DNA from: Treponema socranskii subsp. paredis ATCC 35535
GTDB taxonomy: Bacteria > Spirochaetota > Spirochaetia > Treponematales > Treponemataceae
Assembly: GCA_000413015.1 (NCBI GenBank)
Contig: KE332515.1
Location: forward strand, 186,001 to 250,000
Length of the DNA: 64,000 nt
Direction: 5' to 3'
Shown: piece by piece, positions 51,799 through 61,229 of the stretch
Position numbering within the stretch: the first letter of the stretch is position 1
How the letters are laid out: each line of letters begins with the position of its first letter
Notes under the pieces: generated by a model
Told to the model about the DNA's origin: nothing
What the model saw: the letters and a program-made list of their open reading frames with translations, nothing else
The model's database searches: none
Program-made: the position numbers and the translations under genes

Positions 51799-53937
51799 TC
51801 AATAGTCTTCCGCTGTCTGCGTTTTAAACTTGCCGACTTCGGTAACGAGACTGTCGATCGAATCTTTGTTTTTTGCCGCGATTTCAAGAGATTCCTGCGT
51901 CGCCGAATTGATAAGATCGACTTGCGATTCGATGGAATCCATCGTTTTGCGCAAAACGCGCGTGAGTTCGTCGAGCTGGGTCGCTTGTGTTAAAATATTT
52001 TCGCTGCTCGCGAGCATTTCCGCGGAATTGTATTTTACGCCGTTCGTTATGGAGCCGACATTTTTTATCATGTCGCGGACGCTCGAACTGTTTTCTTCCT
52101 GCTTATCCATCACTTTGACGACGCTTTCGATAGCGTAATGAATTTCATTTGAATAGTCGGAAATATAGTTGAATTTTTCAACCGCACCCGATGCCGAAGA
52201 TGCAAGCAGTTCGATTTCATCGATGATGTTTCTGAGCGTCGTCGAGATTTTTTTACCCTGTGCACTCGAGTTTTCGGCGAGTTTTCGGATTTCCGCCGCA
52301 ACGACGGCAAATCCTTTTCCCGATTTTCCCGCATGCGCGGCTTCGATTGCGGCATTCATAGCCAAAAGGTTTGTCTGGTTTGCAATATTTTGGATAACGG
52401 CGCTCGCTTCGATCAGACTGCCCGACGCTTCGGAAATCCGCTGCGATATGTTGTTCGCCTGCGTAAGCGTTTCGCGCCCGGAGTCCGTTGCGGATGCGAG
52501 GTTTTGCATCGTGTTTTGTGCGCCCTTTATATTTTCTTCAACCGAGCTTACGAACTTCGTCATGCCGTCAAGCGAGGAAGTCGATCTTTCAACGACGGAC
52601 AGCTGCCGGTCGATGCTTTCGTGCAAGGCTCTGATGGATTTGATGACTTCTTCGATCGCCGATGCGGTTTCGGAAACGCTTTTTTCCTGTTCGGTAAAAT
52701 GTCCGCGAAGCTCTTCGATGCTGTCGGTAATCGCCTTTACGAATTCGCTTACGGACACCATATTGCTTTCAAGATCGGAACCTACCGTTTTCATTTCCGA
52801 TGAACCGACGCTTACGGTTTTTATCGCGTTTCTGACTTTGAATATGGTTTCGTTAAAGTACGTTGAAAGCATACCCGTTTCGTCTCTTCCGATAACCGGC
52901 AGATTTATAGTGAGGTCTCCTTCTCCTTGAGAAATATTGCGCAGCGCGTCGATCATCAAATTGAGCGGTTTTACGATATTGCGCGCTATAAAAAATCCGA
53001 TGACGGATGCGATAAGAAGCAGAATAACCGAAATGAGGATAAATGTCCGGATAAGCATCGTTATGTCTTCGGCGATGAATTCGGAAACAGGCGCCATGAT
53101 AAGCAGCGTCCAGCCGGAATAGCGCATGGACGATACCGCCGAAATATAGCGCGTATGGTTTATTTCGGAAATGCTTACGCGTGATTTTCCGGAGCTCAAT
53201 GCGTTTCTCAAAAATCCCTGGAACTCTTTGCTTTCGTGTTCGAATACTTCGGTAAAAATATCTTTATACAATATTTCCGGCTGTCTGTTTCCGAGTACGA
53301 TGCCTTCGGGACTGATTAAATATGCCGATCCGGTTTTTCCGACGGTCATATCGCTTACGAGATTTGAAAGTGAACCGCCCAAAAGCTTTGCACTCAGAAC
53401 ACCGGTAATTTTGCCCTGAAGGTCGCGCAGAGGAATTGCTATCGTAGACACGTACATGCGTTCCGTTGCGGAAAAAACGGGCTCGGTGATAACATACTTG
53501 CCGGCTATCGCATCGCGGAACCATACTTCGGCCGAAATATTTTCGGTTTTATTGTCGGTACGGTAGAGAATGCCGTTTTTTCCGCCGATGCCGAAATCGA
53601 TCCAACCGCGCTGGCGCTGCATTTGAATTTCGTTTTTTAATAATTCGATTTTTGCCCGATACGAAAGCGAATCTTCCTGAATGTCGGGAATATTCGAAAA
53701 GGCTTCCAATTTTTCGAACATCGCTTTCGAACGTTCGTCAAGCACTTTGGAAGAGCTGAATACCAATTCTTTGAGGAAGTAGCGTGTATTGCTCATGAGC
53801 GAAAAAGAGGCGAGCGCTATAGAGGCGATACATGAAATAACGGCGATCGAAAGAGAAAAAAACGCAAACGCCGCTATCATTTTATTTTTGATTGAAAATA
53901 TTTTATTTTCTTTTTCGTCTGAAGAAACGTGTTTCAT
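51799..53937 (-). CDS. Methyl-accepting chemotaxis protein
   Basis: 712 residues. Membrane helix near residues 20-45, a periplasmic dCache-type sensor (SDVIPDI region through TRYISAVSSMRYSGWTLLI), a second helix near 290-315, HAMP (NIVKPLNLMIDALRNISQGEGDLT) and a cytoplasmic signalling hairpin with the CheA/CheW-binding tip IANQTNLLAMNAAIEAAHAGKSGKGFAVVAAEIRKLAE. It reports a small-molecule ligand to the flagellar motor. The ligand is unknown. The upstream region is a tandem structured repeat. Confidence 0.93.
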   Translation of the reverse strand: MKHVSSDEKENKIFSIKNKMIAAFAFFSLSIAVISCIASIALASFSLMSNTRYFLKELVFSSSKVLDERSKAMFEKLEAFSNIPDIQEDSLSYRAKIELLKNEIQMQRQRGWIDFGIGGKNGILYRTDNKTENISAEVWFRDAIAGKYVITEPVFSATERMYVSTIAIPLRDLQGKITGVLSAKLLGGSLSNLVSDMTVGKTGSAYLISPEGIVLGNRQPEILYKDIFTEVFEHESKEFQGFLRNALSSGKSRVSISEINHTRYISAVSSMRYSGWTLLIMAPVSEFIAEDITMLIRTFILISVILLLIASVIGFFIARNIVKPLNLMIDALRNISQGEGDLTINLPVIGRDETGMLSTYFNETIFKVRNAIKTVSVGSSEMKTVGSDLESNMVSVSEFVKAITDSIEELRGHFTEQEKSVSETASAIEEVIKSIRALHESIDRQLSVVERSTSSLDGMTKFVSSVEENIKGAQNTMQNLASATDSGRETLTQANNISQRISEASGSLIEASAVIQNIANQTNLLAMNAAIEAAHAGKSGKGFAVVAAEIRKLAENSSAQGKKISTTLRNIIDEIELLASSASGAVEKFNYISDYSNEIHYAIESVVKVMDKQEENSSSVRDMIKNVGSITNGVKYNSAEMLASSENILTQATQLDELTRVLRKTMDSIESQVDLINSATQESLEIAAKNKDSIDSLVTEVGKFKTQTAEDY

Positions 53938-53940
53938 ATC

Positions 53941-54298
53941 CCTTCCTTGAAATGCGGCATTGCAGAAAATATCAATTTTCGGAAATGCCGCAGCCGTGCG
54001 CGTTCGCGCACATGTATATGAGCGAGTTTTCGAAAGAAAACTCGAAGTTAAAAGAGCCGCGCAATTTAAGCGGTTCTTTTATACCTTCCTTGAAATGCGG
54101 CATTGCAGAAAATATCAATTTTCGGAAATGCCGCAGCCGTGCGCGTTCGCGCACATGTATATGAGCGAGTTTTCGAAAGAAAACTCGAAGTTAAAAGAGC
54201 CGCGCAATTTAAGCGGTTCTTTTATACCTTCCTTGAAATGCGGCATTGCAGAAAATATCAATTTTCGAAAATGCCGCAGCCGTGCGCATTCGCGCACG
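53941..54298. repeat. Tandem 143-bp repeat, 2.5 copies, rich in stem-loops
   Basis: Copies run 53941-54083, 54084-54226 and 54227-54298 (partial). The first two are essentially identical; the third diverges at its end. Each unit contains inverted repeats: TGCGGCATT with AATGCCGCA, GTGCG with CGCAC, GAGTTTT with AAAACTC, and a terminator-like arm ending in CTTTTATA. They lie between the solute-binding protein gene (its stop touches the repeat) and the MCP start. Possible frames through the repeats are shadows, since they just repeat the same peptide. Confidence 0.85.
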
Positions 54299-54302
54299 TT
54301 CT

Positions 54303-55622
54303 TTATTTTTTTAGAGTTTCGTCGGCGTTTTTGACAAACATATTTAGTACGCTCTGTATGTTTTTTCCCGTTGATGCGCTTTTCAGAGCCGCATTCCAAT
54401 AACCGCGCATTTCCGCAAATCCCGTGATATTGTTGTAGTATTGCCCGAAAAATTTTTGCAGCACCGAATTGTACAGAATTTCGGGATCGTCGGTTCGGAT
54501 TTCGATTTTTGAAGTGACGGGAAAACCTCCGGTCGCCTCGACAAGTTTCGGAGCCCATACTTCATCGGTCGCCATAAAATGCAAAAATCTTTTGGCAGCT
54601 TCGACTTTGTTTTGATTTTTGTTTTTAAAAATGCATGCGCCGCCGACGATGAATTCGAGCGACGGAGCGCCGGAATTGTTCGGAAACGGCATATAAATCG
54701 GCGTAAAATCTTTGCCGCGGTATTTGCGGTTTCCGTCATTCATTTTGTTCAGCTGGGGCGAATAGAGGATCGTGTGTGCGGCATCGGATGCGACGAACAT
54801 AGCGATGGCATCGTTCGATGTAAGTCCCGCTCCGTCGAGCAGCAAACCTTCCTGCATCGCCCGCGCCGTCCACGCCAAATTTTTTACGGCTTGAGGAGTA
54901 TTGAACGTATAGCGGGAATAATCGTTATTCAAAAGCGACACGTCACCGAAAAGATTGACCAAAAAAGCCCGCGTACCCTGATCGCCGCCTTGAGTTTTAT
55001 AGTAGAATACACCGGGTGTTTTGCCTTTCGGCAATTTCGCTTTGAGTGCGCGCAAAAGATTTTCATATTCCGCGACTGTCCACTGGCGATCCCGCCGAGT
55101 GTAGGGCAAAAGCGGGAGAAGGCCCAAGTCTTCGAGCATCTCTTTATTGAACGCCATTGAAAAGGGACCTTCGTGCATCGGATACATATACGTACGCAAA
55201 TCTTTGCCTGCGGAAACCGCAAGCATACCCGTCATGATATAGGGCTTTTCCGTTGCGAGTACGTCGTCGAGAGGCTCGAGCAAACCTTCGTCAGCCCAAG
55301 TGATGATGCGGCCGGGAGCGTCGTATACGATATCGGGAACATTGCCGGAGGCGATCGCCTGTTCGATTTTATCGGCCCCGTCGATATAACTAAGCGGCGT
55401 AAAACGCACGCTGATCGACGGATTTTCTTTTTCGAAAGCGGCGATGAGCGCTTTTTCGAAATCGCCCTGAATGCCCGTTTCCGAAGTGAAGTTGGGGAAG
55501 GACCAAAAGTCGATGTCCGCCGCGACGGAATCGGTTTTTCGATTCATACAACCCGTTAAAAGCGATATGCACACGATGATTGCACTATGCTTCAGCAAAA
55601 GTCCCCATCGCCCTTTGTTCAT
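54303..55622 (-). CDS. Sugar-type ABC transporter substrate-binding lipoprotein
   Basis: 439 residues from ATG 55622 with TAGGAG upstream. Lipobox LLTGC near residue 25. The fold reads as a family 1 (maltose/multi-sugar) binding protein: DIDFWSFPNFTSETGIQGDFEKALIAAFEKENPSISVRF, NVPDIVYDAPGRIITWADEGLLEPLDD, then FSMAFNKEMLEDLG and EFIVGGACIFKNKNQNKVEAAKRFLHFM. No permeases or ATPase are adjacent, so it must work with components elsewhere, or may serve as a chemoreceptor ligand carrier for the MCP downstream. Confidence 0.88.
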   Translation of the reverse strand: MNKGRWGLLLKHSAIIVCISLLTGCMNRKTDSVAADIDFWSFPNFTSETGIQGDFEKALIAAFEKENPSISVRFTPLSYIDGADKIEQAIASGNVPDIVYDAPGRIITWADEGLLEPLDDVLATEKPYIMTGMLAVSAGKDLRTYMYPMHEGPFSMAFNKEMLEDLGLLPLLPYTRRDRQWTVAEYENLLRALKAKLPKGKTPGVFYYKTQGGDQGTRAFLVNLFGDVSLLNNDYSRYTFNTPQAVKNLAWTARAMQEGLLLDGAGLTSNDAIAMFVASDAAHTILYSPQLNKMNDGNRKYRGKDFTPIYMPFPNNSGAPSLEFIVGGACIFKNKNQNKVEAAKRFLHFMATDEVWAPKLVEATGGFPVTSKIEIRTDDPEILYNSVLQKFFGQYYNNITGFAEMRGYWNAALKSASTGKNIQSVLNMFVKNADETLKK

Positions 55623-55797
55623 AAACACTCCTAAGCTGCGCAATATTTTTTATATTAATTATGCAGATGTATAAATATCAATAATAGTACCGAGTAAAGG
55701 AGAGTCTGTCAATCTTTAAAATGAATTTATTTGTTTTATTGTATTTAAAATCCGTACAAGGCGGAGTGTTGAAGAAAATAGGGTAAAGAATCAGCAG

Positions 55798-55870
55798 TCG
55801 GGCAAGGCGGATTTGAACCGCCGACCTCTTGGTCCCGAACCAAGCGCGCTACCACCTGCGCTATTGCCCG
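55798..55870 (-). tRNA. tRNA-Pro (CGG)
   Basis: 73 nt on the minus strand: acceptor CGGGCAA/TTGCCCG, discriminator A, anticodon stem CTTGG/CCAAG with loop TTCGGGA, giving CGG. Confidence 0.93.
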
Positions 55871-55924
55871 TTCGTCGTTTTTTCCGGCGTGAAAAAAATA
55901 CCCATTCCTTGGAATGGGTTGTTA

Positions 55925-55998
55925 CGGGAGCGACGGGGCTCGAACCCGCGATCTCCGGCGTGACAGGCCAGCGCGATAACCAGCTTCGCTACGCCCCC
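55925..55998 (-). tRNA. tRNA-Asp (GTC)
   Basis: 74 nt on the minus strand: acceptor GGGGGCG/CGCTCCC (one G-T pair), anticodon stem CTGGC/GCCGG with loop CTGTCAC, giving GTC. T-arm CGGGTTCGAGCCCCG. Confidence 0.93.
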
Positions 55999-56137
55999 GT
56001 GATTTGAACACTATAGCATAATTTTATTTTTTGTGTCAAGTATCGTGAAAAAAATCGGGCGGAATTCAAAACGGTGTCGAGCGTAATACCGTATAAACGG
56101 TCTCCGTTTTTTCATATACAAACGGCCGGCACCCTGC

Positions 56138-56143
56138 TATAAT
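56138..56143 (+). promoter_or_regulatory. -10 box of the ThrE-like operon, leaderless layout
   Basis: Perfect TATAAT 7 nt before the ATG at 56151; the -35 is poor. No Shine-Dalgarno fits. Confidence 0.45.
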
Positions 56144-56150
56144 CGGCGAT

Positions 56151-56936
56151 ATGAATCGCATCGATGTGGACGACATACAGCAGATCGCTTCCGCCGCAGG
56201 AGCGGTAGTACTTGAAAACGGCGGGGAAACTTATCGTGCGGAAAAAACGGTTGTGCGGACGGCCGCCGCTCTGGGCGCGATCGAGCCTTCTTCGTTTATA
56301 ACAACGACGGTCGTTATGGTTTCGTTTCTCGACGAAAAGCGAAAGCATTATTCGTATTTCAAACGCATATACAAGCGCAATATCAATCTCAATAAATTGA
56401 CGATGATCAACAGTCTGTCGCGCGCTCTCGAGCGGAGAAAACGCGTTTTGGACGCTGCGTTTATCGAACGGCGCATCGCACATATCGGCGATGCGAAAGA
56501 GTATTCGTCCGCCTTTATCATCGCTTCCGCCGCGTTCAGCTCTTTTTTCTTTACGCTGCTTTTCGGCGGGACGGTACTCGATGCGCTGTGTGCGCTCGTT
56601 ATCGGCGGTATCCTCCGTGCTGCGATCCGTCTTCTCGGAAAAAGCACGGTCAACAATTTTTTTGTCTCGCTGTGTGCGGGTTCGGCCGCTTCGATTATGA
56701 CGGATATTCTCGGCATTACGCCGATTCCCCTTCATTCGTCCGTCGTCATCATCGGCGTGCTCATGCAAGTCGTCCCCGGTCTTGCGCTCGTCAATGCGAT
56801 ACGCGACAGCATTGCAGGCGATTTCGTCGCAGGAACTTCGCGTCTGGTCGATGCGCTTTTGACGGCTCTCGCACTTTCGGTAGGGGGTACCGCCGGCCTG
56901 TTTGTGACACATGCGATACAAGGAGGGGTGCAATGA
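56151..56936 (+). CDS. Threonine/serine exporter ThrE-like, large subunit
   Basis: 261 residues. A soluble front (AGAVVLENGGETYRAEKTV) typical of the ThrE/DUF1212 family is followed by five membrane helices (from about residue 120). The split form pairs with a smaller ThrE_2 protein, present next door. It probably exports small amino acids such as threonine or serine. It overlaps the next gene by 4 bp (ATGA). Confidence 0.85.
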   Translation: MNRIDVDDIQQIASAAGAVVLENGGETYRAEKTVVRTAAALGAIEPSSFITTTVVMVSFLDEKRKHYSYFKRIYKRNINLNKLTMINSLSRALERRKRVLDAAFIERRIAHIGDAKEYSSAFIIASAAFSSFFFTLLFGGTVLDALCALVIGGILRAAIRLLGKSTVNNFFVSLCAGSAASIMTDILGITPIPLHSSVVIIGVLMQVVPGLALVNAIRDSIAGDFVAGTSRLVDALLTALALSVGGTAGLFVTHAIQGGVQ

Positions 56937-57391
56937 CTGCAAAAATCGCGCTTGAAATTTTCTGGGCATTCGGAGCGTCCGCCTGCTGTGCCTTTTACTT
57001 TAACGCGGAAAAAAAAGACGCGCTTATCGCTTCTGCGCTTGCAGGCGTCGGTTGGTTTTTGTTTTGCGTGTTTAAGATAAACGGCGCACACGAATCGTTC
57101 GGATGCTTTTGCGCTTCGTGTGCGGTTGCCTCCGGTGCGGAAGCGTTTGCGGTGATCGTAAAGCGGCCTGCGACCGTCTATCTCGTACCGGGGATCATTC
57201 CCCTCGTACCCGGAGGCGGCGTGTTTTTGATGATGAGGAGCGCGGTGCAAGGGGATTTTTCCGCGTCCCTTTCATACGGTTACGGCGCGCTCGGTGCGGC
57301 GGTCGCGATCGCGCTCGGCATCGCAATTGCATCGTCGGTTGCGAGAACCGTGAGAGCTGCGATCGCAAAACATCGCGGAGTGCATCGATAA
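56933..57391 (+). CDS. Threonine/serine exporter ThrE_2-like, small subunit
   Basis: 152 residues, five membrane helices, with the family loop TVYLVPGIIPLVPGGGVFLMMR. It forms a split ThrE transporter with the overlapping upstream gene. AGGAGG precedes the ATG. Confidence 0.87.
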   Translation: MTAKIALEIFWAFGASACCAFYFNAEKKDALIASALAGVGWFLFCVFKINGAHESFGCFCASCAVASGAEAFAVIVKRPATVYLVPGIIPLVPGGGVFLMMRSAVQGDFSASLSYGYGALGAAVAIALGIAIASSVARTVRAAIAKHRGVHR

Positions 57392-57439
57392 ACGTTTGCG
57401 GTCAATCGATTTTATTTTCGGAGTTTTCGATATGCGCCG

Positions 57440-59977
57440 TCATTCCATAAGGTAATTGTAATCAGCGCCGGAATCTGCGGCATCGTCTTCCGTTTGTTTT
57501 CCGTTTCCGCCGTCGAAAAGGTCGGACGGAATCGTCAGCGGGGATGTGTCGTATGCGTCCTCATAGCCGAATCCCGATTTGTACATTTCCTTTTGCAGCC
57601 GGTCTATAAATATGGCGGTCGCGTTTTTATCCGAATGAATCGTACAAATCTCCGTCGGTGCGGTTCCTTCGAGGAACCACTGCGTCGTTATGTGGTTGCC
57701 GCATTCGGGCGTCGGCAAGAGTCCGCTTTCGGTGCAGACCGTCGCGCGGATAACGCCCGATGCGGGAACGGGAAAATCTTTTGACGGAAGATCTTTGTGA
57801 ATTGCGCCCATAAAGTCGCCCATCGCGGGACCGGCAAGTGAGGCTCCGGTTATGTTGAGGCCGAGCGAATTGCCTCGCTTATCGAAGCCGAACCAAAATG
57901 CCGACGTGTAATACGGACTGAAAGCGATCGTCCAAGCGTCCGCCCAGTTTTGCGTCGTTCCCGTTTTGCCCGCGAGCGGTATCGCATAGGATTTCCCGCT
58001 TTCCGTTTTATATGAAAGCTTCGCTCCCTGTCCCGCGAGCGTTCCGCTTTTTACGGTATTGGTCAAAAGCTGCGTCATAACGTATGCGGTTTGGGGCGAA
58101 AGAATTTGCGCAGCACTGCCTTTTTGCTGCTGAGCCAAAAGGATATCGCGTTCTGGGTTTAATATGACGTTTCCGTTTCTGTCTTCGACCGTACGGATCG
58201 CCATAGGTATGACTTCTTTGCCGCCGTTTGCAAATATCGCAAATGCGCGCGCCATTTCGATCGGCCTCACGTCGCAGACGCCGAGACCGAAAGGATAGAC
58301 GGGGATAAAGCTGCGCTCGCGGTATTCTTTTTGCGGAATGCCCAGCAGTTTTGCCGCCCTGTCGATTGCGGCGTCGAAGCCGACGGCATCGAGTATTTTT
58401 ATGGAAGGTACGTTCATCGAATGGGCGAGCGCGTACCACAGTTGGACATTGCCTCGATAGACGCCTTTGAAATTCTGCGGAATGTAGGGAGTTCCGTCGG
58501 ATTTATGAAAAACGGTCGGCGTATCGGATATAATCGTCGCGGCCGTAAATTTTTTCGAATCGATCGCCGCCGAATAGTAAAGCGGTTTGAATGTGGAACC
58601 GGGCTGGAAGCGCGACTGGACGGCGCGGATAAATTGATTGCTTTGTCCGTATTGACTGCCGCCGACGAGAGCCGTGATATAGCCCGTATCGTTTTCGATC
58701 GCGATCATCGTTCCTTCGATCGTCGTCCGCTCGCTTTCCGCCTGCGAAATTTTCGTCGCATTGTTGACGATCTGCATTTTCAAATCTTCAAGTCCGAACA
58801 TGAGGGAGCAGGTGTCGAGTACGGGATTGATCTGATCGACAAACGCTCCGTTCGCCGTTTTTTGTGCGCGTTCGGCCGAAAGCTTTATACCCGGCAGATT
58901 GAAGGTGAGTGCGATGAGTTCGGAAAGGGGGACGTAGGGGCTGAATGTCGTTACCGCCCTGTTTCCCTGTTCCCGCCGCCACATTCGGTTCGCCTGCGAA
59001 ATGTATTTGTCCATAACCGCCTGCGCCGCCGCCTGATGCGAGAGATCGAGGGTCGTATTGACGGTAAAGCCGCTCGTGTAGATATCTTCCGAACCGTAGA
59101 TCATATTGCCGAGTTCGCGCCGCACGTATTCGCTGAACCACGGCGCTTTATCGTCCCTTGTAAAATATGCCGATGCACTCGTTCTCGTATAATCGAAATT
59201 CGCCCAGTACTCGTCGAAAGATTCGTCGGCGTCCGCCTTTGTGATGTAGCCGCCGTTTACCATGGAAGCGAGGACGTCGCGCTGACGGTCCATCGCTCTG
59301 TTGGGATGATCGAAAGGATTGTAGTACGCGGGATTCGACAGCTGGATGACGAGGATCGCGGCTTCCGCCGGAGTGATTTTGGTCGCGTCGTGTCCGAAAT
59401 AATATTTCGATGCGGCATTGACGCCGTAGGTGCCGCCTCCGAAGTAGATGCGGTTGAGATAGGTTTCGAGAATTTCGTTTTTGGAGAGTCTCCTCTCCAT
59501 CTGCATCGCCCACCACAGCTCTTTGATCTTTCGCTTTATGCTTCTGTCGGAGCGGTCGCAGTAGAGCGTTCCCGCGATCTGCTGCGTCAAAGTCGAACCG
59601 CCGCCGAGACCCAAATGCAGCGCTTGTCCGATTACGGCGCGCACGATCGCCTTTGCAGAATAGCCGCGGTGTTTGTAAAAGACGCGGTCTTCGCGCGTAA
59701 GAAGCGTATTTACTACGAGGCGCGGCAAGCGCTCGAAACTGATGATTTCGCGCTTTTCGTCGGATGCAAGCTCCGTAATGAGCTCGCCGTTTATGTCGAG
59801 GAGTTTTGTCGGCAGCGCCGTTTCGAATTCGGTGATGTATTCGGTGTTTTTAATGTTGATCGTTTCGGACAATGCCCAGCCGAGCGTTCCGCCCGTCACG
59901 AGTGCAAAAAAAGCGAGCAGTGCAATCTCTATAATTGTCGATTTTTTAATCGAACCGGTAATTGTATTTCGTATCAT
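57440..59977 (-). CDS. Bifunctional penicillin-binding protein 1A
   Basis: About 845 residues from ATG 59977; an in-frame TTG at 59986 is the alternative start. One N-terminal membrane helix; GT51 transglycosylase with TREDRVFYKHRGYS and GGGSTLTQQIAGTLYC, RKIKELWWAMQMERRLSKNEILETYLNRIYFGGGTYGV; transpeptidase with QPGSTFKPLYY (active serine), AHSMNVPS and LAGKTGTTQNW. It builds and crosslinks peptidoglycan. Confidence 0.94.
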   Translation of the reverse strand: MIRNTITGSIKKSTIIEIALLAFFALVTGGTLGWALSETINIKNTEYITEFETALPTKLLDINGELITELASDEKREIISFERLPRLVVNTLLTREDRVFYKHRGYSAKAIVRAVIGQALHLGLGGGSTLTQQIAGTLYCDRSDRSIKRKIKELWWAMQMERRLSKNEILETYLNRIYFGGGTYGVNAASKYYFGHDATKITPAEAAILVIQLSNPAYYNPFDHPNRAMDRQRDVLASMVNGGYITKADADESFDEYWANFDYTRTSASAYFTRDDKAPWFSEYVRRELGNMIYGSEDIYTSGFTVNTTLDLSHQAAAQAVMDKYISQANRMWRREQGNRAVTTFSPYVPLSELIALTFNLPGIKLSAERAQKTANGAFVDQINPVLDTCSLMFGLEDLKMQIVNNATKISQAESERTTIEGTMIAIENDTGYITALVGGSQYGQSNQFIRAVQSRFQPGSTFKPLYYSAAIDSKKFTAATIISDTPTVFHKSDGTPYIPQNFKGVYRGNVQLWYALAHSMNVPSIKILDAVGFDAAIDRAAKLLGIPQKEYRERSFIPVYPFGLGVCDVRPIEMARAFAIFANGGKEVIPMAIRTVEDRNGNVILNPERDILLAQQQKGSAAQILSPQTAYVMTQLLTNTVKSGTLAGQGAKLSYKTESGKSYAIPLAGKTGTTQNWADAWTIAFSPYYTSAFWFGFDKRGNSLGLNITGASLAGPAMGDFMGAIHKDLPSKDFPVPASGVIRATVCTESGLLPTPECGNHITTQWFLEGTAPTEICTIHSDKNATAIFIDRLQKEMYKSGFGYEDAYDTSPLTIPSDLFDGGNGKQTEDDAADSGADYNYLME

Positions 59978-60064
59978 ACGCGTCAATACGGGTATAGTAG
60001 CCCGAATAGCGTATTTTGTAAATCACCCGATTTTAAGGAACCGTATTCATGCAGCGATCTGAAT

Positions 60065-60101
60065 AAAAAAGGAGCCGGTACGCAAAACGCATATCGGCTC
60101 C
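60065..60101 (-). terminator. Terminator of the PEGA/M23 operon
   Basis: Minus strand: GGAGCCG (60095-60101) pairs with CGGCTCC (60071-60077), then TTTTTT. A second stem ATCGGGG/CCCCGAT (60117-60152) lies just upstream. The 265 bp between the PBP and PEGA genes hold no gene that I can support. Confidence 0.7.
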
Positions 60102-60242
60102 AATGCCCATCAGGCAATCGGGGACATGGGTGGGAGGGGAAATGCCCCCGATATATATAATATCGACTTAAACGACGAAAAAGAACAGCGGATTTTAAAA
60201 AAATACCGCATTTTTTGTTTTTTACGCGGGGACGATACGCGC

Positions 60243-61229
60243 TTAGTCTTCGCTTATCTTCAAATCGACTGCGACCGAAACCGTATAGGATTTTCCTTTT
60301 TGCGCGTTGATCGTACGCACGATTTCGTAATCGCCCATGACGAAACGCACCGTATGTTCGCCTTCGGAAATCTCGAACGCTTTACCGAATACGCTGCATT
60401 TTTGCCCGTCGACGTATACCGCAGCATTGTCGGGAGAAGCGACGGTAAGCGTCGGAACAAGGCTTTTGAGTGCGACGGTAAGCTCCGTCGTTTTCGCCTG
60501 ATCGATACGCACGGTACGCATTTCATTGCGGTAAAAATCGGATACGATATTTACTTCATGCGTACCCGGCGAAAGCGAGTATCCGTTCGCATCTGCTTCG
60601 GTTTTATTTCCGTCTATAAAAATCGTATAAGGGGAAGTTTCTCCCGTCAAAGCGGCGGCTGAAATACACAGCTTCCCTTTATTTATTAAAATCGGTTTTA
60701 CGGTAATTTTTAATTCCGCATTGAACGTTTCGTCGGGAATGCCTTTCATGGCCGGCTGCAGGCGTACGAAGACGAAGCCCCGTTTCGTATCGGGAACGAT
60801 ACCGAGTTTTGTTTCGTATGCGCTTTCTTTAAATGATACCGATGCCGAAAGCGGAATCCTGATGATCCACGAAAGCCTGGTCGGAAGCGGTTTGACAAAG
60901 GAGCGCGTTCCGCCGTAATCGATTTGAGAAGACGAGGGGCGGGGCGTTATATTGTCGTAGAGGGAGAGGGCGACCGAATCCTGCCATGCGGCGACCGCTT
61001 CGGGTATTGTAATTTTTATTTCGATACCTTCAATCCAGCTCCTGTCGTCCGGTAAAAAAATTGCGATACCGTCGTTGATGCCCGTTACGAAAGTCTGTTC
61101 GTTTTGTACCGTACCGGTGAGCTTTATGGGAAAAAGTTTCCGCACGCGGAATGTTTCGGAAAAAAGCGGAAATGCGGCGCATAAAAGTGAAAAGACAATA
61201 ATTTTACTGCAGATACCCTGTGTCTTCAT
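60243..61229 (-). CDS. Exported protein with PEGA-like beta domains
   Basis: 328 residues. Signal peptide (KIIVFSLLCAAFPLFSETF), a beta-rich middle, and two PEGA-like segments: SPYTIFIDGNKTEADANGYSLSPGTHEVNI and AAVYVDGQKCSVFGKAFEISEGEHTVRF. PEGA domains occur on surface or periplasmic proteins. It overlaps the M23 peptidase gene by 4 bp, suggesting an envelope role. Confidence 0.72.
   Translation of the reverse strand: MKTQGICSKIIVFSLLCAAFPLFSETFRVRKLFPIKLTGTVQNEQTFVTGINDGIAIFLPDDRSWIEGIEIKITIPEAVAAWQDSVALSLYDNITPRPSSSQIDYGGTRSFVKPLPTRLSWIIRIPLSASVSFKESAYETKLGIVPDTKRGFVFVRLQPAMKGIPDETFNAELKITVKPILINKGKLCISAAALTGETSPYTIFIDGNKTEADANGYSLSPGTHEVNIVSDFYRNEMRTVRIDQAKTTELTVALKSLVPTLTVASPDNAAVYVDGQKCSVFGKAFEISEGEHTVRFVMGDYEIVRTINAQKGKSYTVSVAVDLKISED

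Noticed and set aside
53892-54402. Plus-strand frames of 90-124 codons across the tandem repeat
   Set aside because: They only re-encode the 143-bp repeat in shifted frames and have no Shine-Dalgarno or family.
58331-60160. 609-codon plus-strand frame opposite the PBP gene
   Set aside because: Arginine-rich shadow of the GC-rich PBP coding strand; the PBP frame has all catalytic motifs.
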